Source: Dipylidium caninum (Eukaryota; Platyhelminthes; Cestoda; Cyclophyllidea; Dipylidiidae). Taken from it: a stretch of DNA of 64,000 nucleotides. Below, piece after piece: positions 1-13,679 of the stretch (position 1 is the first letter of the stretch; the number at the start of each line of letters is the position of its first letter). The stretch lies in assembly GCA_017562135.1 (NCBI GenBank), contig QEYB01000524.1, positions 248,001 to 312,000 on the forward strand. The letters are read 5' to 3'. Both the position numbers and the translations under genes were made by a program. The notes beneath the pieces are model-generated. The model ran no database searches. It had not been told where the DNA came from and saw only the letters and a list, made by a program, of their open reading frames with translations.

Positions 1-138
1 CTGATGAAATTTGTGTACCTTTTCTCCCCTTTTAGAGAATAACTCCCAATGTGATTTGGTAAAAATAGAGCAGAAAACCTTTAAATTCGTCTTCCCTGCA
101 ACTTTACACGATGTCCTTATGCAATTCCTTTATTTCAG

Positions 139-3100
139 TCGGAGAAGGAGCACTGTCTCATGTACGCCAATGCCTGCATCGAGGCACTGGTCAATCAGTT
201 GACCTATCTGGGCACGCTAGTGGCTAGTTCAACACAATGGGCGCATTCTATTCGAGGGCCTCTTAGCCTTCATTTACCATTAAGTCGGCACGCCGCTTGT
301 TTTCTCTGTCTTGCTGTGTTCACACATCGTGCTGATGTGAGGAGCCTTATGGGGCCTTTCTTACGACCTGGTCCTAATGTTCTCCGACGTCTCATGGAGG
401 AATTGGCTAATGTGTTGGTAAGTAACTTTCTCTTATTTTTGCTTTAAGAACGCACTAACTCATGTAGTAAATAGTTAACACATTTTGGCTACCTACCTCG
501 GACATTTCTTGCTTTTCTCTGGTCCATTATGCATTTTACTTGCCTGAACTTAGTATGAGGATATGAGAGATCATTGTTAGGTTAATGTGTAAAGTGATTG
601 GTGGAAAAGTGAGGAGTCGCATGGTGGGGCATTATCGATACCTTCACTTTTTTTCGTCTCATGGCGCTTTTTGTCTTACCTTGTATTACTATCATTTCTT
701 TGTGATGAATAAACCTTTTCCATAAGAATTCTGACGGCTCCACTTATCTATGATGCGAAGTAGAAGCTTACAATGCACTAATTAGATTACTACTTTTAGC
801 ATTCTACTTGTGCAAAATGGTTTATTTTCTGGTTAACCTTTGATAGCTTTTGGCCTAAGGATCTCCGTTGTTGTAATAGTCCGTATCGTTTTATTAACTT
901 GCCTGCTTTGTTTAACCTATCACTTCACGGGTTGCCCACCTTGTCTACATTCTTTTCGCACCAAGGAATATCTCATGATTTTTCAGATAACACATCGCAG
1001 TGGTATTTACCTCACCGGAGTAGAGAATCGTTCTCTATCGCATTTTAACTTCTAACTGGTCATTGAAACGAGCTCAATACATTAGTACGTGCTGCGATTA
1101 TGAGCATTCACGTCCCCTTGCCAAGTAACGGTCACCTGCATTCTCTCGATCTTGTAGAATTAATAACAGCGACGATTTGGCTCAATAACAAGGTTCATAT
1201 ATTAGATGCTACGACATGTAATTGTTTTTTTAAAAGAACGGCTTCTGAAAGTATTCTAACTTTTACCCTCAGGTCTGTTTGACTTTGTAGTTGGGCTGTC
1301 ACGAAGTCCTCATTGGTTACTGGGTACGGAACGGCCAACCCGTTCGTCAATCGGTTATGCATTACATGCAAAGCCAGATGTGTTACTCAATGGTCGATTT
1401 GGATATCTTTTTCTTCCAAGTAATTTTGATGTTCCTTCTTTACTAATACTGGCGTTACATACTTTGAAATCTAATGTTTATATTACTCTATTTCACCAAA
1501 ATAATGTTCTTTTTGTGCATACAGCCTTTGTTCTATTTTTTTTTAAGATTGGAATTTTACTCTCGACGTTCTCTTATTATCTTGCACTGTTGAACAGGTT
1601 TGTGCCACTCTGATGCATCCTGTTTACATTCTCAACGCTCTGGTTGATCAATCTCGGCTATTGCAGAACTTTTGCTTTCATCGCGAATTAATGGCATTAA
1701 CAAGGCCCTCTTCTGCGGGGATTATCGTAGATCGTCAGCCAATGGCTATTGAAGCCTGGCTTACCAATCTTTGTTGGATTCTGGATCTTCGGAATAACCT
1801 CGGTAAGGAGACTACTTCGCTCTTCTTGGGGAAGACTATGATCGTATATTGCCTCCAACTGTCAAGTAATTGATGTTAGACTGCAAATTTTAGATTGAAA
1901 GATTTGAATCTAGGCCGCGATTTTTGACACCTGGATTACCTAATTGTCGAGAACGTGCAATGTCTTTTCTCTAGGTCTTTCAGAAACAGGTCTCATTGAA
2001 AAAGAATTGGTCTGTTTCCTGGCTCCCGAATCACGCAAACGCAGTGATCTTTCTTATCTCCTACCTGATCGCTGTCTTCCACAAAATACTGACGCCATTG
2101 ATGAGTGCCTTCATAGGGTGGGGAATTTACTTGTTCATTTGCCACATTATATGATTGATGAATATATTCTTCAATTGCTTAATTCTAAAAAAAGTGTTTA
2201 CAAAATACTTCTTTTCTGGTTCACATCTTTTTTTATTTATTTAGGTTGCGACATACGTAGCACCGTCTTGTGACAATATGTCTGGCTCGTTGTTGAGTGG
2301 CCATTATTCCCTTAAATCAGAACTGTGGCATGAGAAATTTGATCCCGTATTCTACACCCTTCGTATGACAAGTAAACGAGAACAAGCTTCAGCTTTAGAG
2401 AAGTATCGACTGCAGTAAGTTCAATACCAGGATTAGCTCTACATGCTACTGAAATTTGTTACAATAGCTTCAGCTTAACTGTATCGACGTTTGATTATTG
2501 CCCTTATGTTACGTGATAGCTGTCGTCAGACGCAACCCACTCAAAACACATCGGCATTTTGGCCCCCTTACCGCCTGCCCATCGAATTGATGCCAGATTT
2601 CGCTGATTTGGAGAATGCCCTTCACAGCCGTCATCTTCACTATCTTCTCTTCTCTCTTCTCAGTCTGGTACAACAACGGCCACTCTCTCAGCCGAAAACT
2701 AATCATTTTTTATGGAATATTATTAATTCCGTTTAGTTTCATGATTTTCAGTAGTACCAGAGACATCTCATCTGTTGTAGATAAAGCGAATTGAAAGGAC
2801 ATATCACCTTATTTTGTCTAAATTTCTAATAAGTTCTACCGTACCTGTGTTAAACTTCTCTTTATGTAAAATAAGTAGTGTGACAAGCTCCTAAAAAATC
2901 CTTTTTAATTTAACTACACTTAAGACAAGATTTTTGGTGTATGGAAAAGAATGGCTTTTCGATTTGATATGAAGGTGTGCATGGCGACTGCCTTGATGTT
3001 TGTCGTCTTTCTTAACTTCGAGAGATGGATTATTTATCATTGGCAACATAATTTGACAGAGCTTGACATCTCTTATTAATTTTACATCCTTATGGGGTTT

Positions 3101-6100
3101 GATTGATAGGTGGTAAATTCACATTTGATCTTAGCATTATCTTTTGACTGTTAAATCACCAAAATACGAGCCTCTTTATCAACTTGCGTTAACTGGTTTT
3201 ATTTTTTCGTGATGTTTAACCTAATATTCTACGTTGTTAAGTCTGGGGCGATTATGTGTATCTTAGTGTGGCCAATTACTTGCCCTTTATTTTTTTTCTG
3301 TTAAAAAGTCTTAGCTTAACATCGGTATACCCATTGACTTCGTAATTAGTGCCAATGATTTTAAATTACCTTGAGTGCCTTTCACAAAACGTTCTCCAGA
3401 TGAATTTGTTGAAGAACTATCGGTTAGAGGTGCCATTGTCACGAAATCTCGGTTATTTAGCCTATTAAACTCATGGTGGGAGTTATAGGATAGCATGTGC
3501 GCATTAGCTCTCCAAAACTTGAGGTATTTGGTTCGGAGCCGTAGTTTATTATCGCTTCGTGTCAAATCTCAGTATGGTATATTGTGCAGTTTAGCCTGAC
3601 TAGATGGTGGTTGAATGGTAACGAAGTTCTGCGTAGACCAGATTCCGCCTGGCGCCTCGTGGACCGGTAACGGTCTAACCTTGGACAGAAATGGAGCATA
3701 CCGTCCGACGGACAGAATCGGAGTATTTTCATTGAAGATTTTATCTTTTTTATTGCCATTAAGCTATGGTTGTCATTCTTCTGCCTGTAACTCGATTATT
3801 AATCAGGTCTGCCGTTAATTTACACAATCCTTCCTTTTATAGTATGTGTATGGAGATCCACTGATGACCGAGGAGAGCCTTGTGATGGTCATTCACCTTC
3901 TCTACAGGGCTGTGGTGGCTGGCGGTATTATTCTTAAAGATGGCCTGGTATTGCAATGTCGTTATTTGCCCATCTCACTAAACCTTTTGTTAAATTGCTT
4001 ATATTTATTATAAATTTGAATCTTTTTTTATAAATTAGCCCTCCCATAGAGCATACTCTTAGGTATTTGAGTTTGCTAATGACCTGACTGCACGCTAACT
4101 ATAGGAGTGGGGAGTTTATCTCATTCAACCTTCATTAATCCCATCAATCATTTGAATCGTTTGGTAGAACTGGAAAATTCCACCTTGGTCCTCTCACCAT
4201 TCCGATCATTCTACTTGAAAGTAGTGACCAATAATTTCTACTGATTTAGATCGCATGGTTGCTTCTGCTATATGCGAAATATCTCTTGAGGGCCATACCA
4301 TTTCTTAGCTACTTTAATACTTTGTAGAAACCGAATCGCTTAAAAATTGAAGTGGAACCTAATATGCCTAAGTTCGATCCCGTCCAATGCACTGAAGTCG
4401 TCATGGCAGCTACTAACCGTGAGGCAGAACTTGAGGCGATGCGGTTCGCCGACACCGACTCAGACGCCGACGACAAGGAATCCGATGAAGATGATGAAGA
4501 GCCAACGGAAGAGGTGGAGGAATTACGCAATATTGACGATCCTGGCGTAGCTCCTGCGGGTGTTGTTGAGCCAATAGCGGTGGAAGAACCTATCATCGTT
4601 CCTGAGAGCACAGCTTCTTCTTCTCACGACTCTACTACAGCTGTTCGTGGGTCTACTTTGCGGCGGTACAATGCCTTCAAAGTACGCAAGCCACCAAATA
4701 TTCCACTTAAATGGGACCTCAGTATTGTTGCTTGCCCTTACCCAACGCCTCAGTCCGCACCAACAATTTTCCACAATCTTCCAACTTGGCTCGCTACTTC
4801 CGATCAAACTGTCTCAGTGGCGACAATGGGAACTAAAGTCTCCCCAAACGATGGTACTGAGTATTCTTTACCTGTCCGTGATGATTCATGGTAAGTAGGC
4901 TTGTCCAAATCTATGTAGCAGATTGTGGAGGCCATAACGGATTAATCAAAGCGTTTTATTTTAGTACCATGGTGGATAGTTTATTGTCCCTGCTGGTGAA
5001 AGCCCACGCGCGCCTCCAATGGGGCCGCATGGCAACAGCGATGAATGTACAAGCTCAACAAGTAGCAGCTCCCACGTCCATCAGCTCAGCGGCGGTGTCG
5101 CAGGATGGCGCTTTCCTCACTCTACCCATTCCATCCTCTCCTCAGACTGACACCACTATACCCAACACTTCAACACCCATCCCGAATCTCCCAGCAAGAT
5201 GCATGGCTGTGCTCAATGCCATTAACACAGAAGAGGCGGTCAATGATGGGCCGGTAACTTCCCCCTTGGCTAGAGCTCTTCAAGTCGACACTTCGACAGC
5301 TACACCGGAGGAAAAGATGATAAAATTGCTCAGTGAAATGGCGCCCGAGTTGCGCTTCTTTGCAATCACTCCACCCCCCTACAAGCTGCCCAATGAAGAA
5401 GAGGAGGACGAGTCGATGAAAGATAGGTCGGGTACTCAACCTGCAGCAGAGAGAGTATCTGTACTGGGTCTCAATGATAAGCCTCCAGAATGCGGTGACG
5501 GTGTTTACTGGGTAGGCAGGTTGTTGGACAAAATAGTGGAACTCTCGCCTGACTGCAAGGCACAATTGAAGGTGTTCCTTGATCGAGCAAACGATCCTTT
5601 CGACATGAATCGAGAAACGAAAACTCCGACAGAAGAAACGGACAGGTAGGCTAGGGTCTTGCCATTCACACTTCACACTTTAGCACACTTTTGCCTTCAG
5701 GTTTACAAAACAACAAAACACGAGCTCAGCGTAAGAGAGCCGCGTCAGAGAGGAGGAAGCGCCTCCTCGACATGATGGCATCAAAACAGAGGGCCTTTGC
5801 CGATAACTTCCTCAAGAACATTGACATGGGTACACTTTATTTTTCGCCTATGCCAACGTTATCTACATGCCTAATTTTTCTTTAAGACAAAATTTGTGAC
5901 GAAGTAACGGAGAACTTGGAATCAAAGCTGGAATGCGAATACGACTGCGTTATCTGTCAAGCAGTCCCCGAGACTCCACAACCCATGGTACTCCTCGTCA
6001 TGCTCTGCGAATCCGCTTGTGAGTAGGCTTTTATTAAAGTTCCTGAATGACCGCAGCGAATCACACGTAATCGTCCATTTTGGGTTTTCTTTAGTGATGG

Positions 6101-9100
6101 AGAACATGCGTAACTACCCAGATTTACCGCGTCTTAGTGGCGAGCGGATGGCTTATAGTCGAAGTTACCTATGTGAGGATGCGTGTGTTCCTCGTGCCCT
6201 GCCCGTACTTCCTCCCGAACTTCGACGTCAAATGGATGTGCTACCCAGACATCGACTGGCTTCGGCGCCCTGCGTTGACGACGCCGGTGGTCACACATCT
6301 GCGGCCTGCCGCATCACCGACACGATAATCATCCCTCCTACTATTCTGAGTAGCACGCCGTCCTGTGAGGCCTCGAAAGGTGATGTGTTGGAACCGGTGG
6401 CTTATGTGGAGAACCGGAAGTGGTGGTATCTGGCCTTGCCCCGGGGTATAGCTTCCTCGTTACCGCTGCTGAGAACCGGAGTGCTGCTTCAGACTTGTGG
6501 CCATGCAGTACATCGAGAGTGCTTTCAACGCTATCGTATTCAGGTTTGTGACCTACTTTCTTTAATGGCATATTTTGTGTCCATACTATACTTTAATTGC
6601 ATCCCAACTGACTGGTTGTCAAGGTTATAGGAATTGCACCTTTTGATATTGACTTGTTTACTCTTAACGTGTAGTTTTCTTACACGTTATGTATTATGAA
6701 ATGTATCAATAGGCAATGGTGCAGAATTGATATGCTATTTACCTTATGAATAAAAGTAAAATAAATGGTTCCTCACATTGTTTTTTTCCTGGAATTAAGT
6801 TTACTGATTATTTATATTGTCTATGGATAGTCAAATTTCTTTCCCCACGAAAAGTCCACAAATCTCAGGAAGTCGGTACAATGATTAACAACTGAAGGAA
6901 GGCGTGCAGGTGAGGATGGATAAGGGGAAGAGAAGGGGCATTGTACGCACTCTTAGGTGGTAAATAATTGGCTGATAATTGTATAACATTCCTCAAGGAA
7001 TTTTTGCATGATCACGCATTTGTCCAACTTTTTTTCTTTTTACTCCATTGTATTTACTACAAATCTGCTTGTGCCTTCGATATTACGTAGAGTATGCACC
7101 AAGGTGGTATTGGAGTGGCCCGCTGGTTAGCCTCGTGTCCCCTCTGCCGTCGTGATGTTCACTTCCTTCTTCCTTTGCATCACAACTATGATACCGTGCC
7201 TCCTGTCCCTGCACCGTCTCGACCGGAGAAAGCATCCCTGGAAATTAAGCCAATCGTAAAGACTGAGAAAATGGCAGAAGTGGGCACTTCGAATACGTCC
7301 ACTGCTTTTTCCCCAAAAGAAGTGCCCATACGAACGGTGAAAATCTCGACCATTATTGCGGAGGGTTCCGCTCCTCTTCCATCATCTATTCTTTCGTCCC
7401 CCTCACCCGCCCCAACCATCACCTTCATCCAACGCCTTCGCGACCGATTGGTAATTAGAGGACGGATTTTACTCCACAATGCCCGTCTTCGTTCCCAATT
7501 TCATTTTGCTTTTTTTTACTCTAACTCTACTGTAGACTGCTCTTCCCGCGGAGCCACACACCTTTTGGAAAAATCTAATCGGTGCTGGTGAAGATGATCC
7601 ACAAAATCGGTTCACCCTTATTGCCAACCTCTTTGGCAATGTCAGTGAGGTTGCTATTCTTCTTCGGTAAGAAGTCTGTGCAATTCCCATTGTTTTCCTA
7701 CTAATTTTTACTTCACTTAATTTATCTACCGGTGTTGAGATATACCATAATCTAACCGAGTTTATTAGAGAAGAGGTAATTGAGATTGACTATAGTTCAA
7801 TCAGTTATATCCTACGATTTTATACGCGTTTTTTTACTTGGAAGCTGAAGCCCTGACCCTCTGCCACCTTTAGCTCCCAGTTCGAGACCGAGCTCTCTAT
7901 TCTGATGGTCTATCCGACTCTCTATCAAGGTGTTGCACGTCGCTGTCTCTTTCGTAAGTTCCCTTTTGTCTCTTTCTATTAATAAACAATGGAAACGCTA
8001 TCCTAACCCCATTTCACGTTCCCTAAAACCTACCTGATCGACATTGAGTATTTTTTCCACTGCTGAATCACCTGTGACTAAATTTATTCATTTGATCAAA
8101 TTACGTATATAATTGTTTGTCGCGGTGCTGGAATAACAAATTTCTATCACTCTAAAGACCCTTGCCATCTCCTATTTGGCTCTAAGTTTTGCATATCCCT
8201 TATTAACTGAAATGTTTTACCGTGTCACATGATCACTCGGTGTATTCTTTTACATTACTTTTTATAATTTCTCGAGTTGTCTCGAAGTAATCACATAGAC
8301 CCTATCCGTGGTTGCATATGTTTTAATCTCTAACAGTTAGTATCTAACACTCGGCACTATTGTATTACTAAAAATGGAATTTTCTCAATTGTTTTCTGTT
8401 AGGCGAGATGATGAATTATTTGCGCCATGTCTACCGTTCTCCCTCGGATCTCACATCGCTGGTTGATTCACTCGCACTAAACACCTTTCCCAGTTCTAAA
8501 TTGGGTCCATCTACGAGGTACACAATTCTTTTTTCTCTTTTTTCTTTTTTTTTTCTCATTCTCGTGTAGAATTTACTTTTGTATTTTTGACCGGAGGAAA
8601 TACCATTTCCTTGGGTCTACTAGCTAGCGGGGAGAGCTATTTTCATCAGAAGTTATTTATCACTGGACGTACTTTTACAGTTCAAATATTCCTCTACACT
8701 TCGCCATTTTCAACGACCCTGTGGATGTTCTCATGACCCTCCTGCCTCATGTCTGGCCAAGCGAAGGTATACTTGGTTATAATGACTTTTTATGCTAGCA
8801 TTTGTACTGTCTACTACTCAAACATTCTTCTTTCTTACGAATACTTCAGAACAATTCCTAGCGCTTGGTTCAGCTTGCATCTGTCTGGCCTATGCGCGCG
8901 CTCTCGTCGGTCTGGTTTTGGGTCAGGTGCCCACTGGTGACAGCGGCTCCTACCTTCATTCTCAGCGCACCTCCATCCATTGTGCGCAAGAGCGCATGAA
9001 AAAGGCGAGTTTATTCATCTCCCCCGGCGGATGAATAGATGTGTATTCGCCCTTCTGTCTATTTCTCTTCCCTCCAATCAAGCAAGCATTATTGCTTTTA

Positions 9101-11993
9101 CTTTCATTTCTTCAGTACAAAGGTAACGAGGTAAAGGGAATGTCGATTCACTTAACATTTATGCGTCCTTTCACCACCCACCTCCTCCCTTTTGTTCTCC
9201 ATAAGTCAATTTTGAAGCGAATGTTTGGTAACTGCTTTTATACCGTTCAGTGTTTTTCTTTCGCAATTCTTCATTGATGAAGACCAAATACTAAAAAACT
9301 TCGGTATGCTTGATAGAAAGTTATTCCTTTTCCCTTTTTCTTTCTGCAAATTCGCTTTAACACTCGCGCTTAAAGTCTACTCGAAAACCAGTCCGACTTG
9401 GGCGTTTTTTATTACATGCTTCACATTTGACTGATTCGGTATAATACTGCTTTGGTTCATCTTCACTTATTAAGTAATTGTAATTTTATCTGCGACTGAA
9501 AACTTTAATATGTTCACACGAACCTTTGATCTCCCACTTTTTATGAATCTCTACTGAGTGGATGCCTTAGTCCACTCCTTTAATTCTCCACTGTTAACCA
9601 AATCTTTCTCCTTTATCTTTAACTGGCGGGCAGGCAAGTGTAGCGGTTGTTCTTTTTCCACAGCTGTTACTTCTAAGCGAAATTTTATTCCAGCTGAAAG
9701 ATGTGGCTGAAATATCCTCTTTTCTCCTGTCTATTTAGACACCACACTTCGTCGAGGTTGAGTTTTAGGCTTTGTTCACATTCTTCAGATGTCTTACCTC
9801 CTTACTAAAGATACTATTACAGACACTTCTGGACTTATTCGTGAAATATTAGGTCCATCAGGCCGTGCATACATCTCTCCACTTATCCATTTGGTATCCT
9901 GGAAATACGCTGTTTGATTATAAGTGCACTGAAAGCATCTCTTACTTGTAATTCAATAATGATGCACGCGACTCGTATTATAATCAGTCAGAGCTCAATT
10001 GATACACTTCAGACAGCTTATATATTGACTTTATTTTCAAGTTGCATACACTGCTACCTATTTTAGGGATTATCAGTAGTATTTATAGACTGGACTATCA
10101 ATAATCCTTCCCTTCCGGTTTAGATTCCAAGTCCACTTAAGAGCAACGTGTTGGCAGTGGCCACCTACCTCGAACAAATGGTGGAATGTAGTTCATTAAG
10201 AGGCGAGCAAAGCCCCTCAGCTCACAGATTACATACCGCTACCTCCACTGCCTCCTCCTCCGGTCCTGCCCCTGTTCCCTCCGCCGCTGCCTGCTGTGAG
10301 AATGCGCCCACGGATCTCGAGGTTGCCGCCCGTCTGGATGTTGTACAATTGACTGCTTCGCCAGAGCAGGCTGGACGGCAATTGCAGGACCACCTTGTTA
10401 TTCGTCTCCTGCCCACATTGCGGCTTATCGTTCTCACTCTCGCTCGCTGGCGTGATAGTCTCCACATTCATGACGAAGATTTCTCTGGACCCGCTATTGC
10501 ACTTTCTCTGCCATTTGTTGGAATACTCTCCAACCCTAAAAATCCCGAATTGGAGAAGGTGTGTTACTGAATAAATCTAACCGGCATCATAAGTCTCTCC
10601 GAAGTTCATTGGGACATTTTACGGTCACTTTGTTGTGTTACTCTCCCATTTTTCAGCCTAACTTTACTCACTAGTAACTACGCATTGTACTTACAAATCT
10701 GATTATGAACGTCTTTTGTCCTTTTAGGGTCATTTATTGAAAGAATTCCTCTCTCTAACCGCCTTCTTGGGTATTAGCTGTCCAAACATGGTTACTGAAG
10801 AGGATCAAGACGACCCAATGCTTGGTGTCGGTCCCCTACTGCCCTTCATGCAGGCAGCCGCGCTCCAATCAGGTCTCACAACCTTCCTGGACGGTGCCAG
10901 AGCCTTGGACGCGTTGCTTTGCCGATGGATTGCTCAAATCGCTGCCGCCCCCGCTACCGCCGTCAGTTCACAGAAAGGAGGAGAGCAATTAAGCTTGCCG
11001 GCGACAACGGGGGACCCCTCTCATGTCACTCCTGACTCCCTTCTGGCAACCCCACCGCCGTCACCACCACCACCTCCCCCTCGGCATGGTTTGCGACCTA
11101 CGTATCCATTGCAACTCAGAAATCTACGGAGTGGACAGTACAGCTGTACAGAAAGCTGTGGCAGGCCCAAAATCACTCTGGCTGATTGGGTGCGGAATTT
11201 AGGGGTGGGTGATGATTTTTGCCACGATTTTGTGGTTGATAATCCCCTGAAACTTATGGTTGCACCACTTTTCTTCAACAAAAGGTGTTTTAGTCTTCTT
11301 CTATTTAATCAACGTGCTGATCAGTGCTTCTGTTTTATCTATCTGAAGTGTAGCCTATTTAGATTTACTACGACTTTTTAGCCTTTGACGACAATTGGAA
11401 AGCAGCTCTACCCTCCGCGCCTGATTCGGCCGCCAGAAGCTTTTGATGATCTCTTCAACAATCTCCAAGTTGTGAATTGTGCTACCTCACGGCATCCCTT
11501 CCAGAAGAATGTGCTCTGTCTCATTTGTGGCCAATTGCTCTGTGACATTTGTTTCTCTAATTTGGCTCAACTTCTCTTCCAGGTAATCGCCCATCCATCT
11601 GTCTCTTTTGGAAGGCCACAGACTTGTGAAGATTACTAAATCCATCTATCCGTCTGCTTTATCCTCTAGCATGCGTATCGATGTGATGGATTTGTCGGAG
11701 TGGCGCTGGAGATCAACACATCCTTGGTTCACGTGTCATTGGGAATGAGTTCGTGTGAATGGGGCTCCATTTATTTGGACGCTTACGGTGAAGAAGACCT
11801 CGATTTAAAGTGAGAGGCGTGTACAAAACGCTTCTGATTATTAAAAATTATGCACTAATAAACATCCTTTCCCTTGTTTTTTTTTAGACGAGGAAAGCCT
11901 CTGTTCTTAAACGAGGAGAGGTTTGCGTTGCTGGAGAGTCAATGGATGTCTCACTCCTTCCGACACGTGTTAAAGCACTGGCGCCACTACTAG
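139..11993 (+). CDS. UBR3: E3 ubiquitin-protein ligase UBR3-like, C-terminal part (24 exons)
   Basis: Partial gene; the UBR box and N-terminus lie upstream of the window. Exons read: 139-417, 1291-1419, 1598-1802, 1975-2117, 2245-2414, 2520-2667, 3843-3947, 4328-4890, 4965-5645, 5684-5829, 5887-6018, 6095-6543, 7091-7450, 7536-7666, 7874-7953, 8403-8517, 8681-8766, 8850-9004, 9789-9893, 10124-10558, 10728-about 11284, 11382-11582, 11670-11809, 11888-11993 (about 1,870 residues). Phases agree throughout except at the 11284/11382 junction, where a donor further upstream is needed. A RING-H2 is split over three exons: CVIC (5887-6018), CGHAVH..C (6095-6543) and CPLC (7091-7450). The C-terminus has a CxxC pair (LCLICG, LCDIC) and the conserved WGSIYLDAYGEEDLDLKRG stretch before a C-terminus like that of UBR3. 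Known family role: RING ligase acting on cytosolic substrates. Odd points: the loop between RING halves is long (about 150 residues), exon 4328-4890 is rich in D and E, and exon 10728 contains a proline run. The 9004 donor reads as GC. Confidence 0.88.
2668..3842 (+). other. Large intron of the UBR3-like gene
   Basis: This 1.2-kb intron separates two phase-0 exons. It is AT-rich and holds short open frames on both strands (for example 3311-3565 minus and 3615-3818 plus), but none resembles a known protein or has convincing splice sites, so I see no gene in it. Confidence 0.6.
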
Positions 11994-13679
11994 TCATTGG
12001 CGGTAGCATGTGCAATGCGTTCTAGCAGCCTTTCATTGAATAAGCCACTACAGTGACAATAATAATTGCTTTTCTCTCCACCTCTCCACACTTTTACTTT
12101 CAACATCTACGGAGGTAGAGTCATCACCTCCAACCCAAACGTGACTTTTTCCCCGTTCCCTTTCTCTTAACCCATCTTTTTTCCGTCGTGTCCAAACGCC
12201 TATGAGTTGCTCCAGAATGGACAAGCTACATCTATTCACGTAGTTTCGCCTTTTCCCCAACGGGGCTGTGCGCCGCTCTTGTTTGCGATTGAGTGCACGA
12301 GTAAGTGCCAAATGAATGTTGATTTCTCGTCACCCAGAGGCTACGCTCTGTCATTGTTGTTTGGATGTAGAATTCTCCAATTCACCTCGTCGTGGTGGTG
12401 GACGGTCTCTTAGTAACCATTCTCGCCAGAAATATCCTTGGTGGGTAACAGTAGTTTGACGAATAGCTCTGTTACCCGTCGGAAAACTCACCAATGTGAG
12501 ATCACATCGTCCCCGTGGTATTATTCAAAAAGTGAATAGTTGGGAGAGGAACCAAAAGGTAGCTCCAATGTTTGAGGAAAATAATCGTCTCTTCTGTCGT
12601 GTCCCAAATTTGAGGGAAGTGTGCATCTGCCAGGAGAGAGAAATTTAGGTCCTTTCGAGCGTATAGAACCACTGTGAAATGTCCTCATCTAAGACAGAAT
12701 GAGTTGTCAATAGTTCGACTTAAACGGAGGTGCCTAACCATGCCATTTCTGCCCATAGTACCACTATTTTGAAGTCGAAATGAAAGTAATTAGTAGATAC
12801 ACCGGTTCAGGGATACTATAGTTAGAAAGATTGTTTGAAAGCGATCGATGTCGCTGAACAAGAAAGAGCGCACCCATACGTTAGGAGGCTTAGCAGAAAT
12901 CTGTTTTAATTAGCGTCGACAATAGATGCTGCACTTGGTGTCTTCTGATGTTATATAATCCATGATCGACTATGTTTTGTTGTTGTGAATTTAATATTAG
13001 CATTTTCACGTGCGCATGATTGGAGAGTTGGACTCCCGACTGTGACCAATAGTTCGCCAGCCCTAGTGGGCTAATTGGGGTAAAAGAGTACCCGCTGCCG
13101 AATAGTCTGCCAAGGCCAATATGTACACTTTTTCACTAAATATAAGTTTGTCCTGTGACTGTTGAGAAGGAATGAATTAAATCTTCGCTAACAGCTAAAG
13201 CAGTTAGGATGTTATTCTTGTTAATCTCTGTACATTGTTCGGCCTATTTTACACGGAGATCTTTAAGAATGCATTAATATTTTGAAGGAACTAATGACTA
13301 ATAGTTTAGGAGCACACACTGCATCGCCACTTGTTCGGCGTGCTTGATCATTCTTCACCTGCAAGCAAAGCCCTTGCATATATGCCCTGCTTTGTAGTGA
13401 AAATTGACGCATTGGCCTTTGGTAAAACGGGCCATTAACCAAATGTAATCTTAATTGACACACCAATAAGAAGTTACAGAATTTCTAACTTAAACCAAAA
13501 GTCTCGTGGAATTTATAATGTAATAGTGATAAACTTAGGTAGTGATATCTCATTTTCATTTGCGACTTTTTGACCAATCAAGTTTTTACCTGTTAACCTA
13601 CCAGACGCTCTATCTAAGGCGCGCTAGTCGTCGCTTTTTCTCAAGCATGGATCTGACTCCATGTATGCCTATTTCACAG
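11994..13679. other. Intergenic, UBR3-like to RPA49-like
   Basis: The interval follows the UBR3 stop codon and precedes the first RPA49 exon that I can place. It should contain the UBR3 3' UTR and the missing first coding exon and promoter of RPA49. Open frames here (12048-12311 minus, 12207-12413 plus, 13263-13466 minus) show no recognisable protein. Confidence 0.5.
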
